Source of the DNA: Parapristionchus giblindavisi
Lineage: Eukaryota > Nematoda > Chromadorea > Rhabditida > Diplogasteridae
Length of the DNA: 64,000 bases
Assembly (NCBI GenBank): GCA_943737045.1
Contig: CALSFV010000313.1
Span: forward strand, 1 to 64,000
Direction: 5' to 3'
In this document: piece after piece, positions 10,338 through 23,557 of the stretch
Layout: every line of letters begins with the position of its first letter
Position numbering within the stretch: the first letter of the stretch is position 1
Notes under the pieces: generated by a model
Seen by the model: only the letters and a program-made list of their open reading frames with translations
Database searches by the model: none
What the model was told of the DNA's origin: nothing
Program-made: the position numbers and the translations under genes

Positions 10338-10881
10338 CAGTACAGCCCGATCTCCTTTTGTACACGAGTAACACTGCGGCGCGCAGAGGCGCTCATTTGC
10401 GCTCATCATTTATTTCTGCGGGTACTGAATACTTTTCGATTCTCAAAGTCTTAATCATGAGTTTCCGTTATAAAAAGTTATTTTAATGACTAAAGAAACT
10501 GAAACAAAATTTGTATTAATGAGAAAAAGCAATTAAAAGACAAATCACACTGGTCCGAAAACGATGGGTAATTATTTACTGGAAAGGTATACTGTAATAT
10601 CACGAATCGATCGCACGATCGCCGTAAGACATTTTTCGAAATTTACAGTACCCATCATTTTCGGACTAGTGTGATTTGCCTTTTAATTGTTTTTTCTCAT
10701 TAATAGAAATTTTGTTTCTGTTTTTTTAGTCATTAAAACAACTTTTCATAACGGAAACTCATGATCAAGACTTTGAGAATCGGAAAGTATTCAGTACCCG
10801 CAGAAATAAATGATGAGCGCAAACGAGCGCCTCTGCGCGCCGCAGAGTTACTCGTGTACAAAAGGAGATCGGGCTGTACTG
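10338..10881. mobile_element. Palindromic Tc1/mariner-like MITE, intact
   Basis: 544 bp with ends CAGTACAGCCCG and its exact inverse, flanked by TA (10336-10337 and 10882-10883). Arms of about 270 bp pair end to end. Sequence right of it (ATCGATTAATCTG) matches 4938-4950, where an empty TATACATCG site is seen. It is non-coding. Confidence 0.85.
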
Positions 10882-10883
10882 TA

Positions 10884-13182
10884 CATCGATTAATCTGTTT
10901 ATCCATCCACATACTACTCTTATTTCGGTGAGTAAATAAGTCGTGACGGTTTTCCATTACGAATATGTCCGCTTTCAAATTGTAACAGTCATAACTGTCA
11001 TAAATATGACCAACCATTTGACCTATCGAAATCTACCGTAATCCTACAGCTTCCAATTTCTTATATGCATAATAGGTGTGTGCGCATTCCAATCTGTGGT
11101 TAGAGAAGGTTCAACTAATTACTTATAGGAGATAGAGATGGAATAGGTAAGTCCATTATGCGTAATGGGACCTCACATTAAAGTTGATTGGAATATGAAT
11201 GGGATGGAACGGATGATCTTTGATCTTTAGGATATAACCCTATGATCTTTGATCTTTTGGACCTGAAATTCATGATCTTTGAACTTTTGTCTCTGCATGT
11301 AGCACTCGCATACTATCCAGGATTGAAAATAACAATGTCTAATAAAGTAATAAAATAAAAATATATTTAAATATGAAAAGCAAATTTAATTGAATACTAT
11401 TTTATATCTCTCATCGTACAACGTAACAAGCTGCGCAACAGAATTGTCCGTGCAAAGGAAATTTCGTGAAATAATGAAATTACGGTCTGAAAATCGTGAA
11501 ATTTTCGTGGAACTCGTGAAAAAGCATTAACCAATTTTAGCAAATATTCTAGAAAAAATTTAAAAAGCAATTTTAATTTTTTAGTAATCAATGATCTCCT
11601 CATTTACTGTATTGATTGATTGACCTTGTTTAAAACCTTATTTGTTTATTTATTCTCCAATAAACGTAGAATCTTTTGATATATGTTTCACCCTCCTCAT
11701 ATAAATGATCCCATTAACATTTCATCGTTGCGGTTGAACTTTGCTGATGAATAACACATTTTTCTAGAGAAAGTTGTTTCTTGAAAATAAATCGCTAAGA
11801 AAGTTGGCGTCGATTGTTTTGTAGATTCAATCGCTCCATCGCGTAACTGCAATGGTTATGGTGAGCTTATAGAATAATTATATAGGTTTACTGTCTAGAA
11901 CCTAATCGCCGAAACAGTGAGCCACAATAGAACTTACAGAGCCTTATGTAACTGTTTTAATATTGTATCTTATATTATAAGTTATACAATATTAATTGGG
12001 TACATTTTTATGCTTTTACATATGCTATATATTTTACATTTAATTGCTTGATGGAGGGCCGTCAAATTGTTGGCGAATCAGTTCAAGGCAGCAGGAAAGA
12101 GGTTAAATGCAGCTAATTTTATTATCCGCTTTGGTCATGCTCTCGCTTTAATGTCTACAAGAGAGTTTGGCCAGACCAGAGAATAAAATTAACTGGAGGG
12201 CGCCTTTAAAAGCATTTCATTGGCGTGGCGGCCAAAGCACAGCAAATAGTCATAGATCGTTTATCTTGTTTAAAAAGATATCATAGTAATTTTTTTCACA
12301 TTTTCATAAATATTATAGTATTTTTTAAAATAAATATTGCAATTTTTAAGTATAATTTAATAAATACTAAATATCTATAATTTATTAAAAAAAACCACGA
12401 TCTAAATCCTCCACTGTGAGCTCCAAACACAGTTTGATCATAGGCCATGGCCACTGGTCCTTCAGATCAGGATAGGCCCTCTCAGCCAATAGATTGGAGG
12501 CGCTAACACTGCGACTCAGCGGTATAGTGTAACTCCAAAAAAAAAATTAAAAATTAAAACCACCCTCGCTGTCGATTGATAAGCCAATGGCGATGCACAG
12601 TATTCTGGTCCAAGCCATTTTTCTTCCAAAGCAAGACAAAGGAGAGACCATTGTATTCGAGAGAGTTTGTATGTTGAGCGGTCGTTCTTGCTTTGAAAGT
12701 CATGAGAACGCTGTGGATGATTCATTGCGAAGAGTGAGGACCGATGTATCTTCGTCTCTCTACCTCTCCCTTTCAACATCTCTTCCTCTACCTCTACCTC
12801 TACCTCTCAACATCTCTACCTCTACCTCTACCTCTACCTTTCGACATCTCTACCTCTACCTTTTGCCTCTTCCCTCTCCATCTCTCCGCCTCTGTCGCTG
12901 CATTTCCACTATTCTCTAACTAATTCATCCTTCATTTCTCTTCCCTTCATCTCATCCCCCTTCCTCCTCACTTCTACACATCCGAGATCCCGCCGCTTCG
13001 CATTCTCTCACGCTGCATTACATACGTAGGATGTCCCCACAACTTTGCTGACCCTCCATCGATTTGATCTTTGGTCTTTGATCTTTGATCTTTGATCTTT
13101 CCTCTTCGTCGCATGTGAATAACACCTCCCTTCCAGACTCCGCCCACTTTTGACATCTCCAATTTCTCTCAGCTCCTTTCAG
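10884..13182. other. Intergenic, repeats only
   Basis: Heptamer runs occur at about 11210-11290 and 13065-13100. A dispersed repeat at about 12590-12720 recurs inverted at 39995-40118. A CTCTAC-type pyrimidine minisatellite lies at about 12755-12900. Otherwise it is AT-rich with no supported gene. The stretch ends with a CTTTCAG acceptor at 13182, which I take as the trans-splice site of the next gene. Confidence 0.5.
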
Positions 13183-13223
13183 TGTCTGTCTCCGGCCTAT
13201 CCGTCATACCGCCCCTATCCATA

Positions 13224-13250
13224 ATGCTCTCAATACTGGTGCGACCATGA
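13224..13250 (+). promoter_or_regulatory. Upstream ORF overlapping the LRR gene start
   Basis: An ATG at 13224 opens an eight-codon frame whose TGA (13248-13250) overlaps the main ATG (13247-13249) as ATGA. It lies downstream of the probable trans-splice acceptor at 13182, so it would be in the mRNA and could permit termination-reinitiation. Confidence 0.5.
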
Positions 13251-16200
13251 TCGGCGGTGATACGGTAGCCGCCTTATTGTTCGCGGTCTTCTTTCCGGCT
13301 CTGGTCGTCGGCTCCGGTGGTGGACACCATCACCACGAAGATGATTGTCCGACGGAGTGTATCTGCGACCGGGACCAGAAGATGGTTAGTTAATTATCGA
13401 TTATTGATTTTTTAAATTTTTAAAAAAAATTTAATCAATAATTTTCTCAGTCTGTTCTATAGTGTCAGTATGAATTATGAATCGTTCTGAAAGACTATTG
13501 ATTGAATTTTTCGTGTTGCGACCGTAATAAGCTTCTGTTTTTTTGCATCAAGTGTCGTACCTTGCAGTTATGGTAATTCGATCTTCCCCTTGAGAGTCAG
13601 GACCTCCTTACCTTCCGATATCCCTATTTGTCTTAGTATTTCCCCCACTCAAATTTCATCGTCGAAGACTCTTTCGATCTTTAGGACTCTTCCCTATTGG
13701 GTAGACAAACATTTATAGGCATACCAATAACACGATCATTATTTCCATTTTTTATATTGTTCAAGGACAATTATTTAAACAGTCCGAGCTTCTGTAAAAC
13801 TGTCCGGATTGACATTATTCTATTGTAGACAAAGAAAGCGAGAGAATGTGGCCAGAGTTTCACATTATCTCGGGGTGTGCATTTAAAGGTACAAGTAAAA
13901 TGTTCGGAAGTAAAGCATGCTTTTGCTTATGCTGCTTTTGCGTAGGCAAGTCTCGGATGCTGTCTAATAGAAATGAATGAATGACGGCTAACAATGAAAG
14001 AACGCCTTTAGGAAGGCGGAGGGAGAGGGAGAGAGGGAGAGAGAAAAGAAACAGATGAAAAGAATTAAGCACACGCTTGACTGGAGAACAAATGATTTGA
14101 GTAGTGAACGCATTGCATCTTCTACTTAAACACGATACTTATTCAACTCTAAAGTGAGCTCAAACTTTATGGCGGCTGCACTCTGTCCCGAGCCATTTTC
14201 TTTTAACAGCCAAGTAGACTACGAGTGGACGTTAACAGTGAGAGAGTTTGTTTAGTTCCGGCACTCACAGGAGTGAGAATAAATGATATGATATCAGGCA
14301 ACTCTTTTTACATTTAATTTGAGCAATTTCAACAGTAACAGTGGCTAAATACGGCTCTAAATCTTCTTATTTCAAAAAATTCATGATTAGACAAAAAATG
14401 GTCAAAACGTTCAAATTAGATTTTAAAAATATATGATTTAGCATACAAATAACTAACAGTTATATTATTGATAGCAGTAATTGCTTCCTTGAAACTCTTT
14501 CAGCAGGAAACTTTTCTTTCCATCTTTTGCGCGCAAACAATTTGCGCGTTTTTTAATCAACGAGGAGGGTTATCTCTTTGAGTGAAACAACCAATAGGTT
14601 ACACTCTAGTGCTGTCTCAAAAGTTGCGAAAAGAAAAGAAAACGAGAGAAAAATCTCCTCATTTCACATACTCTCCAGCCTCTTTTCTTTTCTTTTCGCG
14701 CCTTTTGAACAGACACTCAATGAATCATTTGATCACTATTCCTTTGTGAACACAGAGACGTGCAAATTGCCCCTTTCCTTGTTCCTAACCAGAGAAGACA
14801 CCGTTTTTTTTTCGGCGATCGATAATACAAATACTGCTGAAATACATACTAGCAGCCGTTCTACACCTGGGGTTGGTCAAATGAAATATGTAGCCAAATC
14901 TAAATCTGATTTGAAGTAGCCCTCGAGATATTTCTCTTGAAAATGAAGATTTTGAAATCCTCCCTTCGATGGTTCACATATAATTTTGGAAGCTGTAGTC
15001 ATGTACTCTTCTCTTCGCGACAAGATTACACGACTGCACTTGTAGTCGGGTCTAGAATTTCCAACATCATCCGCGTTGTAATGAGCGGCGGTTGTTCTAT
15101 TGAACAACTGAACAAGGTGAAGAACGAGAGGGCAAATGTCCTAATCATATATTTAGATTATTAGTCGTATTATTATAGTATTTATGTAAATCAAGGATAG
15201 TCCTTGGTATCTTCAAAACAATATTTTCAAAAAACATAACGAAATTGAGAGTGTATGAGTTATTTATGTAGAAACGATTTTTTGTTGGCCAATCTCTTCT
15301 ATGAAAAAGACCACAAATAGAGTTAGACCACCTTACTTTTCTCTGAAACCACGTTTTCTAGCATATAAATAGAGGCATTTCCGGTACGAGTTTAAGCTCT
15401 TATGGGTGTATTTGTCCACGAATATTTTCATGGAGAAATTGTGAGGAAAGGAAGCTAGAAAACGTCATTCTGCATACCATACATTCATTAGTTCATGCAA
15501 ATCCAGCTTATTGATTTCTAGAATAATGAATGAATCACCCTTGATAGCATTGCGAAAGGCAATATTTGAAAATTGGAAATTTCATCAATAGGTTTCGAAC
15601 CAGCGACGCTACGCCAACTAGTTCGTCAATATTTATAGTTTAAACCCCAAATTGCGATTGAGGAAGTGTACACATTCTTCTTATTCTTTCATCTTTTTAC
15701 CCATATCTCAGGCCCGCTTTTAATACTTCTCTATAACTCTAACCTACCTACACACATGTGCCCTCTTACTCTCGCTCCGCCGAGAAACCCCGCTCGCTCT
15801 TTCCGGTATATCATTTATTCGGGGTGTCGACAACGTGAATTTGGTTCTTGCTCATACGTCCACAAATAATTTATGAGTAAACATCTGGGTTTAAAATATC
15901 TGACATTGCACCAAATTGTGGGGAATCAAGATAAACAGAGTTATAAAGATAGTTGCAAGAGTCATGAAGAGTCTTGAAAAGAGCTCCAAGTATCATTATT
16001 TATATATTTTTTCCTCTTATCTAACTTATTTATCAAATATAATTATGATGGAAATTGAAGTTTCCATCCGACTAAAAGCAGTGTCCAAATAAGATTAAGG
16101 ATTAACATTTACTGGATCTACTCTAACTCTCCCTCGCCTTATCTCACCCTCTCCCTCTCCTTATCTCTCCCTCTTCCTCTGCCTCTCTACCTCTCCCTCT

Positions 16201-19200
16201 TATTCTTACTCATCCCAGATGATGTATCAATATTGACAATATTCATAGGATTAATGTACGCTTTGCTTCCTTTTGCTACATATATCTATGAGGTCTACCC
16301 CCTCTCTCTACCTCTCTACCTCTACCTCTTCATCTCTCTCTACCTCCCCATCTCTCCCTCTCCCTCTCTACCTCTCCCTCATTCTCTCTACCTCTCCTCC
16401 TACCTATCCCTCTTCATTCACACAATCATCTTGAGCGTGTCGCTTTCCGTGGCTGTAAAGTAGCCCCTAGAACACGGAGAAGAGACACACTGATGAGGTA
16501 AAGGGAGAGGTAGAGAGGGAGAAGGAGAGGGAGAGGGAGAGGGAGAGGGAGAGGGAGAGGGAGAGGGAGAGGGAGAGAAGGAGAGAAGGAGAGGGAGAGG
16601 GAGAGGGAGAGGGAGAGGGAGAGGGAGAGGGAGAGGGAGAGGGAGAGAAGGAGAGAAGGAGAGAAGGAGAGAAGGAGACTGAGAGAAGGGGAAGTAGAGG
16701 TAAAGAAGGAGAGATAGAGGTAGAGAAGGAGAGGGAGAGGTAGAAGAGGAAGAGGGAGAGGAAGAGGGAGAGGGAGAGGTAGAGAAAAAGACGAGGGAGA
16801 GATGCGACTATCATATTATAATGATCTTCCCTCTCATGACTCTCAATTGATATTCGAGATACCGTGAAAGTTACTCGGATTTCTCCTCTCAATAGTAATT
16901 CTATGAAGAAAGCTGTGAAGAAACGGAGATCAAATTACTGAAGAAGAGATCGTAATAATTAGGATACGATACAAAAGTATATATTACTTTTTAATCAAAT
17001 CAAATCAAATCAAATCATTTATTTTCCTGTATAAGAAAGAAAGGGATGGTATGGGATTTCCTCCACATGCCCATCTCATCATCCTCATCTCAGTACACAT
17101 CAACTTTGCTTCTTGTCTATCCGTCATCGGCCATGTCTCACTTCCATACATCAGAGCTGGTCTAATCACAGTCTTATACACTTTGCCTTTTATTCGAATA
17201 AAATGAGCAACATCCATATCTACCTAATAGTTCAACGGTGTCAAAGCACATTGTCATATCATATCACAAAACACGATTGATCTTTGATCTCATTCCGTTT
17301 GAACACTGACCAAAATGATCATTGATCTTTAGTCTTCCAGTCAAGCAACACTTGATCTTTGATCTCTAGTGTTCTCAAATTTCAGATGACGTGTGGCGGC
17401 CCTTCGCTTCACACCATTCCTTCTCGAATACCAACTGACATCGACTCTCTGACGATCAAGAACGCCTCAGAATTGTATATCGTGCCCAAGCACGCGTTTA
17501 GGAAATTGGAGAAGCTGAAGGAAGTGAGTGATTGGAGGAGCAATGAATTGACACGGAAAGGGGGATAAAAAGCAGGGAACAGTGACAGAATGGTGACATA
17601 TCGGGAAAAATGGTTTTAAATAAAAGAAAAGAAAAAAAAGTATTTATAGGCACATAGCGATCTGATTTAAAACTCTCCGCTCTGCCAGTGCTCTCTCGCT
17701 TTTTAGTCTACGAGAGAGTGTTGCCAGAGAGGAGAATAAAATGAGCTCGGGGTTTGCCGGTAATGATATTTATTATTTCCTTTGATGTTGAATGATAATC
17801 TTTACGAGATGGCAATATCCTGACTAGATTCACTGTTCTATGTAGATTACGAATCCGTTTTCAAAAGTTGTCAAATCGACCCATTGCAGATTCGTTTCGT
17901 CAATTGTGACAGACTGGAGACGATTGAGAAGTTGGCATTCAAGAATATGAGACGATTGAGGTGACGTTATAGTTTTACGAAATCTTTTAAAAAAAATTTT
18001 TTTAATTTTTCTATCTATGATAAATTAAATTATAATAAATTCTCGTCTCTTCATAGAAATCTCTTGTTTTTAAATTAATAAAATTAAAAGCTGCAAATAT
18101 AGGTTTGCAAGTGCATGAAACACCAAACCTACTCCCATCTTCCCGTGTACTGAGGGGATAGTTTATTCAATAGAAAATTCACTCTCTCAAATGCAATCTA
18201 ATAATGTTATGTTTCATCCCGCTGCTTTATCCGTGACGCGCTTGTCGAGACTGCTTATTTTATTTTACATTTACATTTAAACACTTTATCGAGAGCAACT
18301 AAGCGGTGGGTCACCGTATCTGTAGTGACATGAGATGGTTCCACTTATTTTATACTCCTGCTTTTAATTAAGCAAAATAAACGAGAAAATCGATAATCGA
18401 TAATGGTAATAATCATCCATATACAGAATGAATGAAATGCCACACGCCTTTCGTGTTCGGTTAAATGTCTTGTTTACAAGTTAGGCCTTAATCTAGTATA
18501 AGGGAGTCTAAATAGAATGAATTTGTATGGAGGGACCCCAATGAAAGGAAGAAGTCTATTCAATGAGAATCGAACACTTTTGACCACAGGAAAAGCCAAG
18601 AGTATTTTTAGTAGTTGTCCATCTGGGATAACATATTAGGGGTTCACTGCGTTTCTCGAACACATGGAGAGCGGCCTTTGGAAACATGGCAAAATTAATG
18701 TATAATGTACCATGGTGTAAGTCTGCACTGTCTCACTTTTGCTTGCTCTCCCTCTCTGTTTCACTCTAGATTTTGCTCCATGACCGCTCTCGAACCACTG
18801 TTGGATTATTTAAAAAAATAGTCTTGAATCATGAAAAGAGGAGGTTGAGAGCTAATTCAAGAATGATTTCTGAAGAACAGGGACCAATTGATGACTGTGT
18901 TTAGCACTGGATATGCTATTTTCAAACGCCACAAAATATAAGATAAAAAAATCAGAGAAAATTTGACTCGCTTTAATAAATTTATATGGGTTTCAGAGAT
19001 AAGTATGACAAATATAGAGAATGAATACATCAGGGACACATAAAATACAATATCCCGACGAGGAAGTAAGGGTAAATTAACAAAATATGATGACATAACT
19101 TTGAAATATGAGAGCGAATAGAACTACGAAAACGATGTTCGGATAAATATATATTGTCTTTTTATTATCATTAATAATTTTAAGTTAAATACAATGATTT

Positions 19201-22200
19201 CCAGATTGATCTCCTTCTCGGGGTGTCCGTCACTGACTGAACTCGTCAAGGGAGCCTTCAGTAATATACAGAATGAAGATCTCCTTACCATACAGATATC
19301 ATCCACGCCCATAAGGACTGTTCATGGTGGAGCTTTTAGGTATTTTATTGATTTTTGTTGCGTTTATTGATTTTTCGAATCTCAATACTTTCTGCTATCT
19401 TATGATAAATCTTAAAAAAAAGACACACCAAGAGCTATCTCCCCTCTTGCAACACTCCATCGCAGATAAAGAAAGCGAGAGAGCATTGCCATAGCGGAGA
19501 GTTTCATATGAGCTGTTTCAAAATAGGGTTTCACTTAGGCAATAGTTAATCATTTGTTTATCTATGCGGAAAATGAATAATGGGTGATCAATATGTTGGT
19601 TTTTCCTAATTTAATGACCGTGTACCACGTATTTGGGGTAGTAATTCCCTCGTATTTCTCACTCATCTCTCACTTATGAATAATTTACACGCAAGAGCTG
19701 CACACATTCGTGAGAATTTATCTAATTTTATGAGTGAGGGACCGTTGGAGAGAGAGAGGGAGAGGAAGAGAGAGAGGGAGAGGGAGATGGAGAGGGAGAA
19801 ACAAGTGGTAGAGTACACAATTATACTGAGTAGTGCAACTTTAGACGGGGTTAGTCATAACTGAATATTACCTACCAACATATTGTTTATGAGGATCAAA
19901 CCACCTTTCGTCCTTTAAAAAGGCATTTGAGGAGTGAAATTCAGTTTGTAAATTATATTGTACGAAAAATGAGAAATTGAGAATAAAACAAAGCTAAACC
20001 ATCCTAAGTTGTTTACAAATATAAAATGTAAAATAGTATTTACTATCCCTTCAGACACGCAGCTCGTCTTCGTGAAGTCTCCATATCAGGGTCTGAACTC
20101 CATCTCCAACCCCATTCATTCTCTTCAATCAATCAATTGGACTTTCTCAATCTGAGTGGAGTGGCCAAAATTGATCAGAATGCTTTCACTAATAGGTAAC
20201 GAGATCATTTTTTAGACATTTTAACCTTATGAATCTGGGTAATGATGAAGAAGAGAGTGAGAAATGAGTCCGGTAATCAGATATTTTTGGCATATTAATA
20301 ACTAGTGACTTAGTGGACTTAGAAGTAAGTCCTAGTGTCATACAGACTTAGCAATAAGTCACGATATGCCATAAGTCATCGTCTTTCAGTACCCGTTTCC
20401 ACTACGTGAACATCTACGGTTCAACGATGGAGGTGGAGAAGAAGGCTTTCGCTGATCTATCACACATTCATCAGGTACAAAGTTATTTATTTATTTTATA
20501 TATTTAATTATTTATTTATAGATTTTATTTCTCCTTGTGCAAAAATTTCTTCATTAAACTAATGTTCCACTTGTTGAACCATCTTTGCGTAAATATAAAT
20601 AAATAAATAAATTATTCAATAAAAACTGACTATGAGAGATATCGTTTTGCTTTCTGATCTTGCCCGTTTTCTGCGCTCTCTCAATATTTCATACTATTTC
20701 GCTATTCTCTACCACCATTGGAAATCGTTTGTTGAACATTTTCGTTTGTCATCGGATGAAAGATCGAGGATATCAGCAATTAGTGTCATTCCCGCCCTCT
20801 CTCTACCTCTTCCTCTCCTCCACTCTCCCTCTCTCTCTCTACCTCTCTCCCCCTCTCTCTCTACCACTCTCTCCCTTCCCTCTCTCCCTCTACATTTCTC
20901 TACCTTCCTCTCTCTCTCTCCTATCCTTCTCTCTTCTATCTCTACCCCTCCCTCTCGGATGGCTATCTCGACTAAGATTGATATATTGATGATAATAGAG
21001 TCAGTTAGTGACATGCCACAAGTGTTCAGAGCATTCATCATTCAGAGGGAGAGTTGGGAGGGAGAGAGACAGGACTAATGAAGAGGGAGAGGCAGAAAAG
21101 GCAGAGGTAGAGTTTCCGGAAGAGGGACAGGTCTGTATATAATCTGCTAATCTAAAGTTGGTCTGAATAAGAGATTTAATCCTCCGGACTGAATCGATCT
21201 TGAATTTTCACTGGCCTAGCAGTGATCTCCCGAAGGACTTCGGGTGCCTCGATAACTTTACCTAGTACATTTACCATGCCTTATTCAAAGCTCTGATTTT
21301 GATCATTGTTGATGGCATTGTTGAGATTATATCGACAAAGCGCCTAGACTCGATGAAAGAGTACATAAATCTAAGAGACATAGCCGTTGGAATCACCAAC
21401 TGCTACATCGACGGTCATTATCTTTTGCCTCCCTCTCCCTCTACCTCTACCTCTATACCTCTGTCTCTCTACCTCCCTCTCCCTCTCCCTTCCTCTCTTT
21501 ATCTCTCTCGTATCTCGTGTGAAATGACCAATTCCATGAGATGAAAGGGTGTGATTTCATGGTTAATCGTCCAATTTCAATTAATTATCACTTCTACTGT
21601 TAATGGCAAATTGCCATTGAAGTTGCGACTAAATTAATGAGAAGGTTTAAAAATGCTGCATGGAAAAGCGTGAACGTACTGACAAGTACGATGTATTTTG
21701 CGAAGGTCAAAGAATAGAGATTAAAGATCAAAGATCAAAGATCAGATAGATAAAGTTAAAGACCAGAGATCAAAGATTAACTTGTACACAGATACTGATT
21801 CAACGTTGTAACATCGCTAGCATACCATCGGGAACATTCTCCGGACTGTCTACACTGGAGAAACTTGAGCTCTTCGACAACGAAATCGGCCTGCTGTCGC
21901 CACATGCATTCACTGGTATGCTCATTAATGCTGGTGGCATGCTAATAGTTTATGTCAAGAGCGTGCTTACGGATGACGCTAGTGCTTCTGGTATGCTTTA
22001 ACATTTCTATGCATTTCAGGAGTCGTAAACATCGGGCAAATCATACTGCTGAATAATCGAATAAAGCGAATGGAATCACCGGATGCGCTAAACCAGGGTA
22101 AACATTCAGCTTATATACAGCCACGTGATATTTATTTCGGAATAATTTTTAATGTTTTCAAGGCTAATTTCAAATTCTCCGCTCTATCCATGCTCTCTCG

Positions 22201-23033
22201 CTTTCTTTACCCACGAGAGAGTTTGCCAAAGCGGAGAATAAAATTTGCTTAGGTTTTGCCTTTCAAATTAACCTTGTAAGGTGCACATATTGCTGTTAGG
22301 ACTATAAACATAAATAATGCATGGTGAATTTTAAAAAATGATATTAAATTGTGCAATTTAGGAGAAGCAATCCAATTGCACGTGAGTGGAAATGAGATTC
22401 GATGTTCTTGTGATTTGAAATGGATGACCCATCATTTGGTAAATAGTTTTTATTCATTAATATAGGTTTACGTGAACCAGCTGTATCAACGATTTGTCCT
22501 AATCAGTTATCAAGAGCGAGCCAAAATCATTTTTTTAAATATTTGCGCCAAACATGCTTGCTTTCAAAAATTTTGTACAAATTTCAGCATATAAAAGAAA
22601 AAAGTGAATAAATTCAGGACAAGAACATTGTGGATGGTAACTTTTGTGGAGTGGAAGGAGTTCATCGAACACTCCGAAGCTATCTTAGATATGAATGCTA
22701 CAATAGTCATAATCACAAGGTACGAGGGCTTTATTCGAATAGAATTTTATCGATTTTTCAAACGATTTTAACGTGTTTTCGAACTAAATTAAACCAAAGT
22801 CAGAAAACATTTTCATGATTTTTTGGAAATAAATGGAGTTTTCCACGAATGTTCAAAACCTTGAATTTTCGAAAAAATCTGCTGCTGAATCACTTAATTT
22901 TGTTCAATTTCAGAGCAATCCAATGACTCGGACGAATCAAATCCAAATCACCAAAGCCCAGGCGCGATCCTCTCCGAGCCTCACCATTACCCACTATGTC
23001 ATCACACTTCTCATCATTCTCCATATAATCTAA
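13247..23033 (+). CDS. Secreted/GPI-type leucine-rich repeat protein, 11 exons, 402 aa
   Basis: Exons: 13247-13384, 17386-17523, 17890-17960, 19205-19339, 20055-20195, 20390-20474, 21792-21915, 22020-22097, 22362-22438, 22618-22719, 22914-23033. All are bounded by GT..AG and close in one frame. Residues 1-26 form a signal peptide. Cys34, 38, 40 and 49 are an LRR N-cap (CPTECICD). LRR units fill about 60-310 (for example GTFSGLSTLEKLELFDNEI). Cys318, 320, 339 and 356 form the C-cap with CSCDLKW. The last ~18 residues are hydrophobic and end in LLIILHII, which fits a GPI signal or membrane tail. This implies a cell-surface adhesion or receptor-like role. The ligand is unknown and no ortholog is named. 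Intron 1 is 4 kb and holds repeats and a retroelement fragment. A candidate trans-splice acceptor is at 13182. Confidence 0.85.
16140..16400 (+). repeat. CTCTCC/CTCTAC pyrimidine tract
   Basis: Imperfect six- to eight-base units in LRR intron 1. Similar tracts are at 20795-20950 and 21425-21515 in later introns of the same gene. It is open in several frames but not coding. Confidence 0.7.
16497..16795 (+). repeat. (GAGAGG)n polypurine tract, ~300 bp
   Basis: Nearly uninterrupted purines on the plus strand with a GAGAGG core, only about 100 bp downstream of the opposite-polarity pyrimidine tract at 16140-16400. It lies in LRR intron 1. Long Ser/Leu/Pro-rich ORFs across it are artefacts. Confidence 0.85.
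17036..17217 (-). pseudogene. Non-LTR retrotransposon reverse-transcriptase fragment
   Basis: The minus-strand frame reads KVYKTVIRPALMYGSETWP and then EMRMMRWACG, the conserved C-terminal thumb region of LINE-type reverse transcriptases. The frame runs into a (TGATT)n tail (about 16990-17020), the kind of short tandem 3' end left by RTE-like insertions. Only about 60 codons remain, so it is a 5'-truncated dead copy inside LRR intron 1, antisense to the host gene. Confidence 0.75.
17641..17762. repeat. ~100-bp palindromic MITE copy
   Basis: Full-length member with the CTCTCCGCTCTG core and its inverse, in LRR intron 2. Confidence 0.7.
19423..19525. repeat. ~100-bp palindromic MITE copy
   Basis: Slightly decayed member of the same family, in LRR intron 4. 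Confidence 0.6.
21205..21262 (+). repeat. Dispersed CACTGGCCTAGCAGTGATCT repeat
   Basis: Shares the CACTGGCCTAGCAGTGATCT core followed by AGGACTTCG and GTGCCT with 38338-38392 (+), and inverted with 33665-33715 and 47015-47070. It probably derives from a retroelement 3' region. The function is unknown. Confidence 0.5.
22162..22265. repeat. ~100-bp palindromic MITE copy
   Basis: Complete palindrome in LRR intron 8. Confidence 0.65.
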
Positions 23034-23557
23034 TGTCATATCTGCCCCTCAAAGTCACACCCAAGCCATTTTTTTCAATTCCATGAATATTTCCCAAACC
23101 AAATATGCATAAGTAGTTCGTAGTTTTTGTCGACGGTCTCTTCATTTCACCTGCTCTCTCGTTGGTCTCTGACCATAAGAGGTCATTCCTTTGAAAAAGT
23201 GATTCGAATATAATTAGGTTCCGCACGATTTTCGCTTCCTATTATAGTTATTGTTCTACAGATAGAAAAATGTTTGAATATAGCTCAACTTGGTATAGGA
23301 TAAAAAAGAATTTAAGAAATATTAACTTTCTAGCCAAAATATCTTTGTTTTCGTAAATCTCCAGATAATTGAGCAATATTCAAACATTTTGTCTGTGTGT
23401 ACTATTAGGAGATTATCGATTGATGTCATGTGATCCTATGAGTCTGCGATATTTTATTGATTTCTGTCAATCCCTTCCGATTCTTTCGTCCTCTTGTGCC
23501 TTCTCAGAACATATTCCCTGAAATCTACGGGTGTTCCCTCCTCAAAAGTGCCGATAG

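Noticed and set aside
10068..10486. Two overlapping ORFs with DYSINRLQ-like repeats
   Set aside because: They read the 16-bp minisatellite in two frames and run into the MITE; open frames follow from the unit sequence, not selection.
16467..16892. 141-codon Ser/Leu/Pro-rich ORF (minus)
   Set aside because: Product of the GAGAGG tract inside an intron; no start context, splice or domain support.
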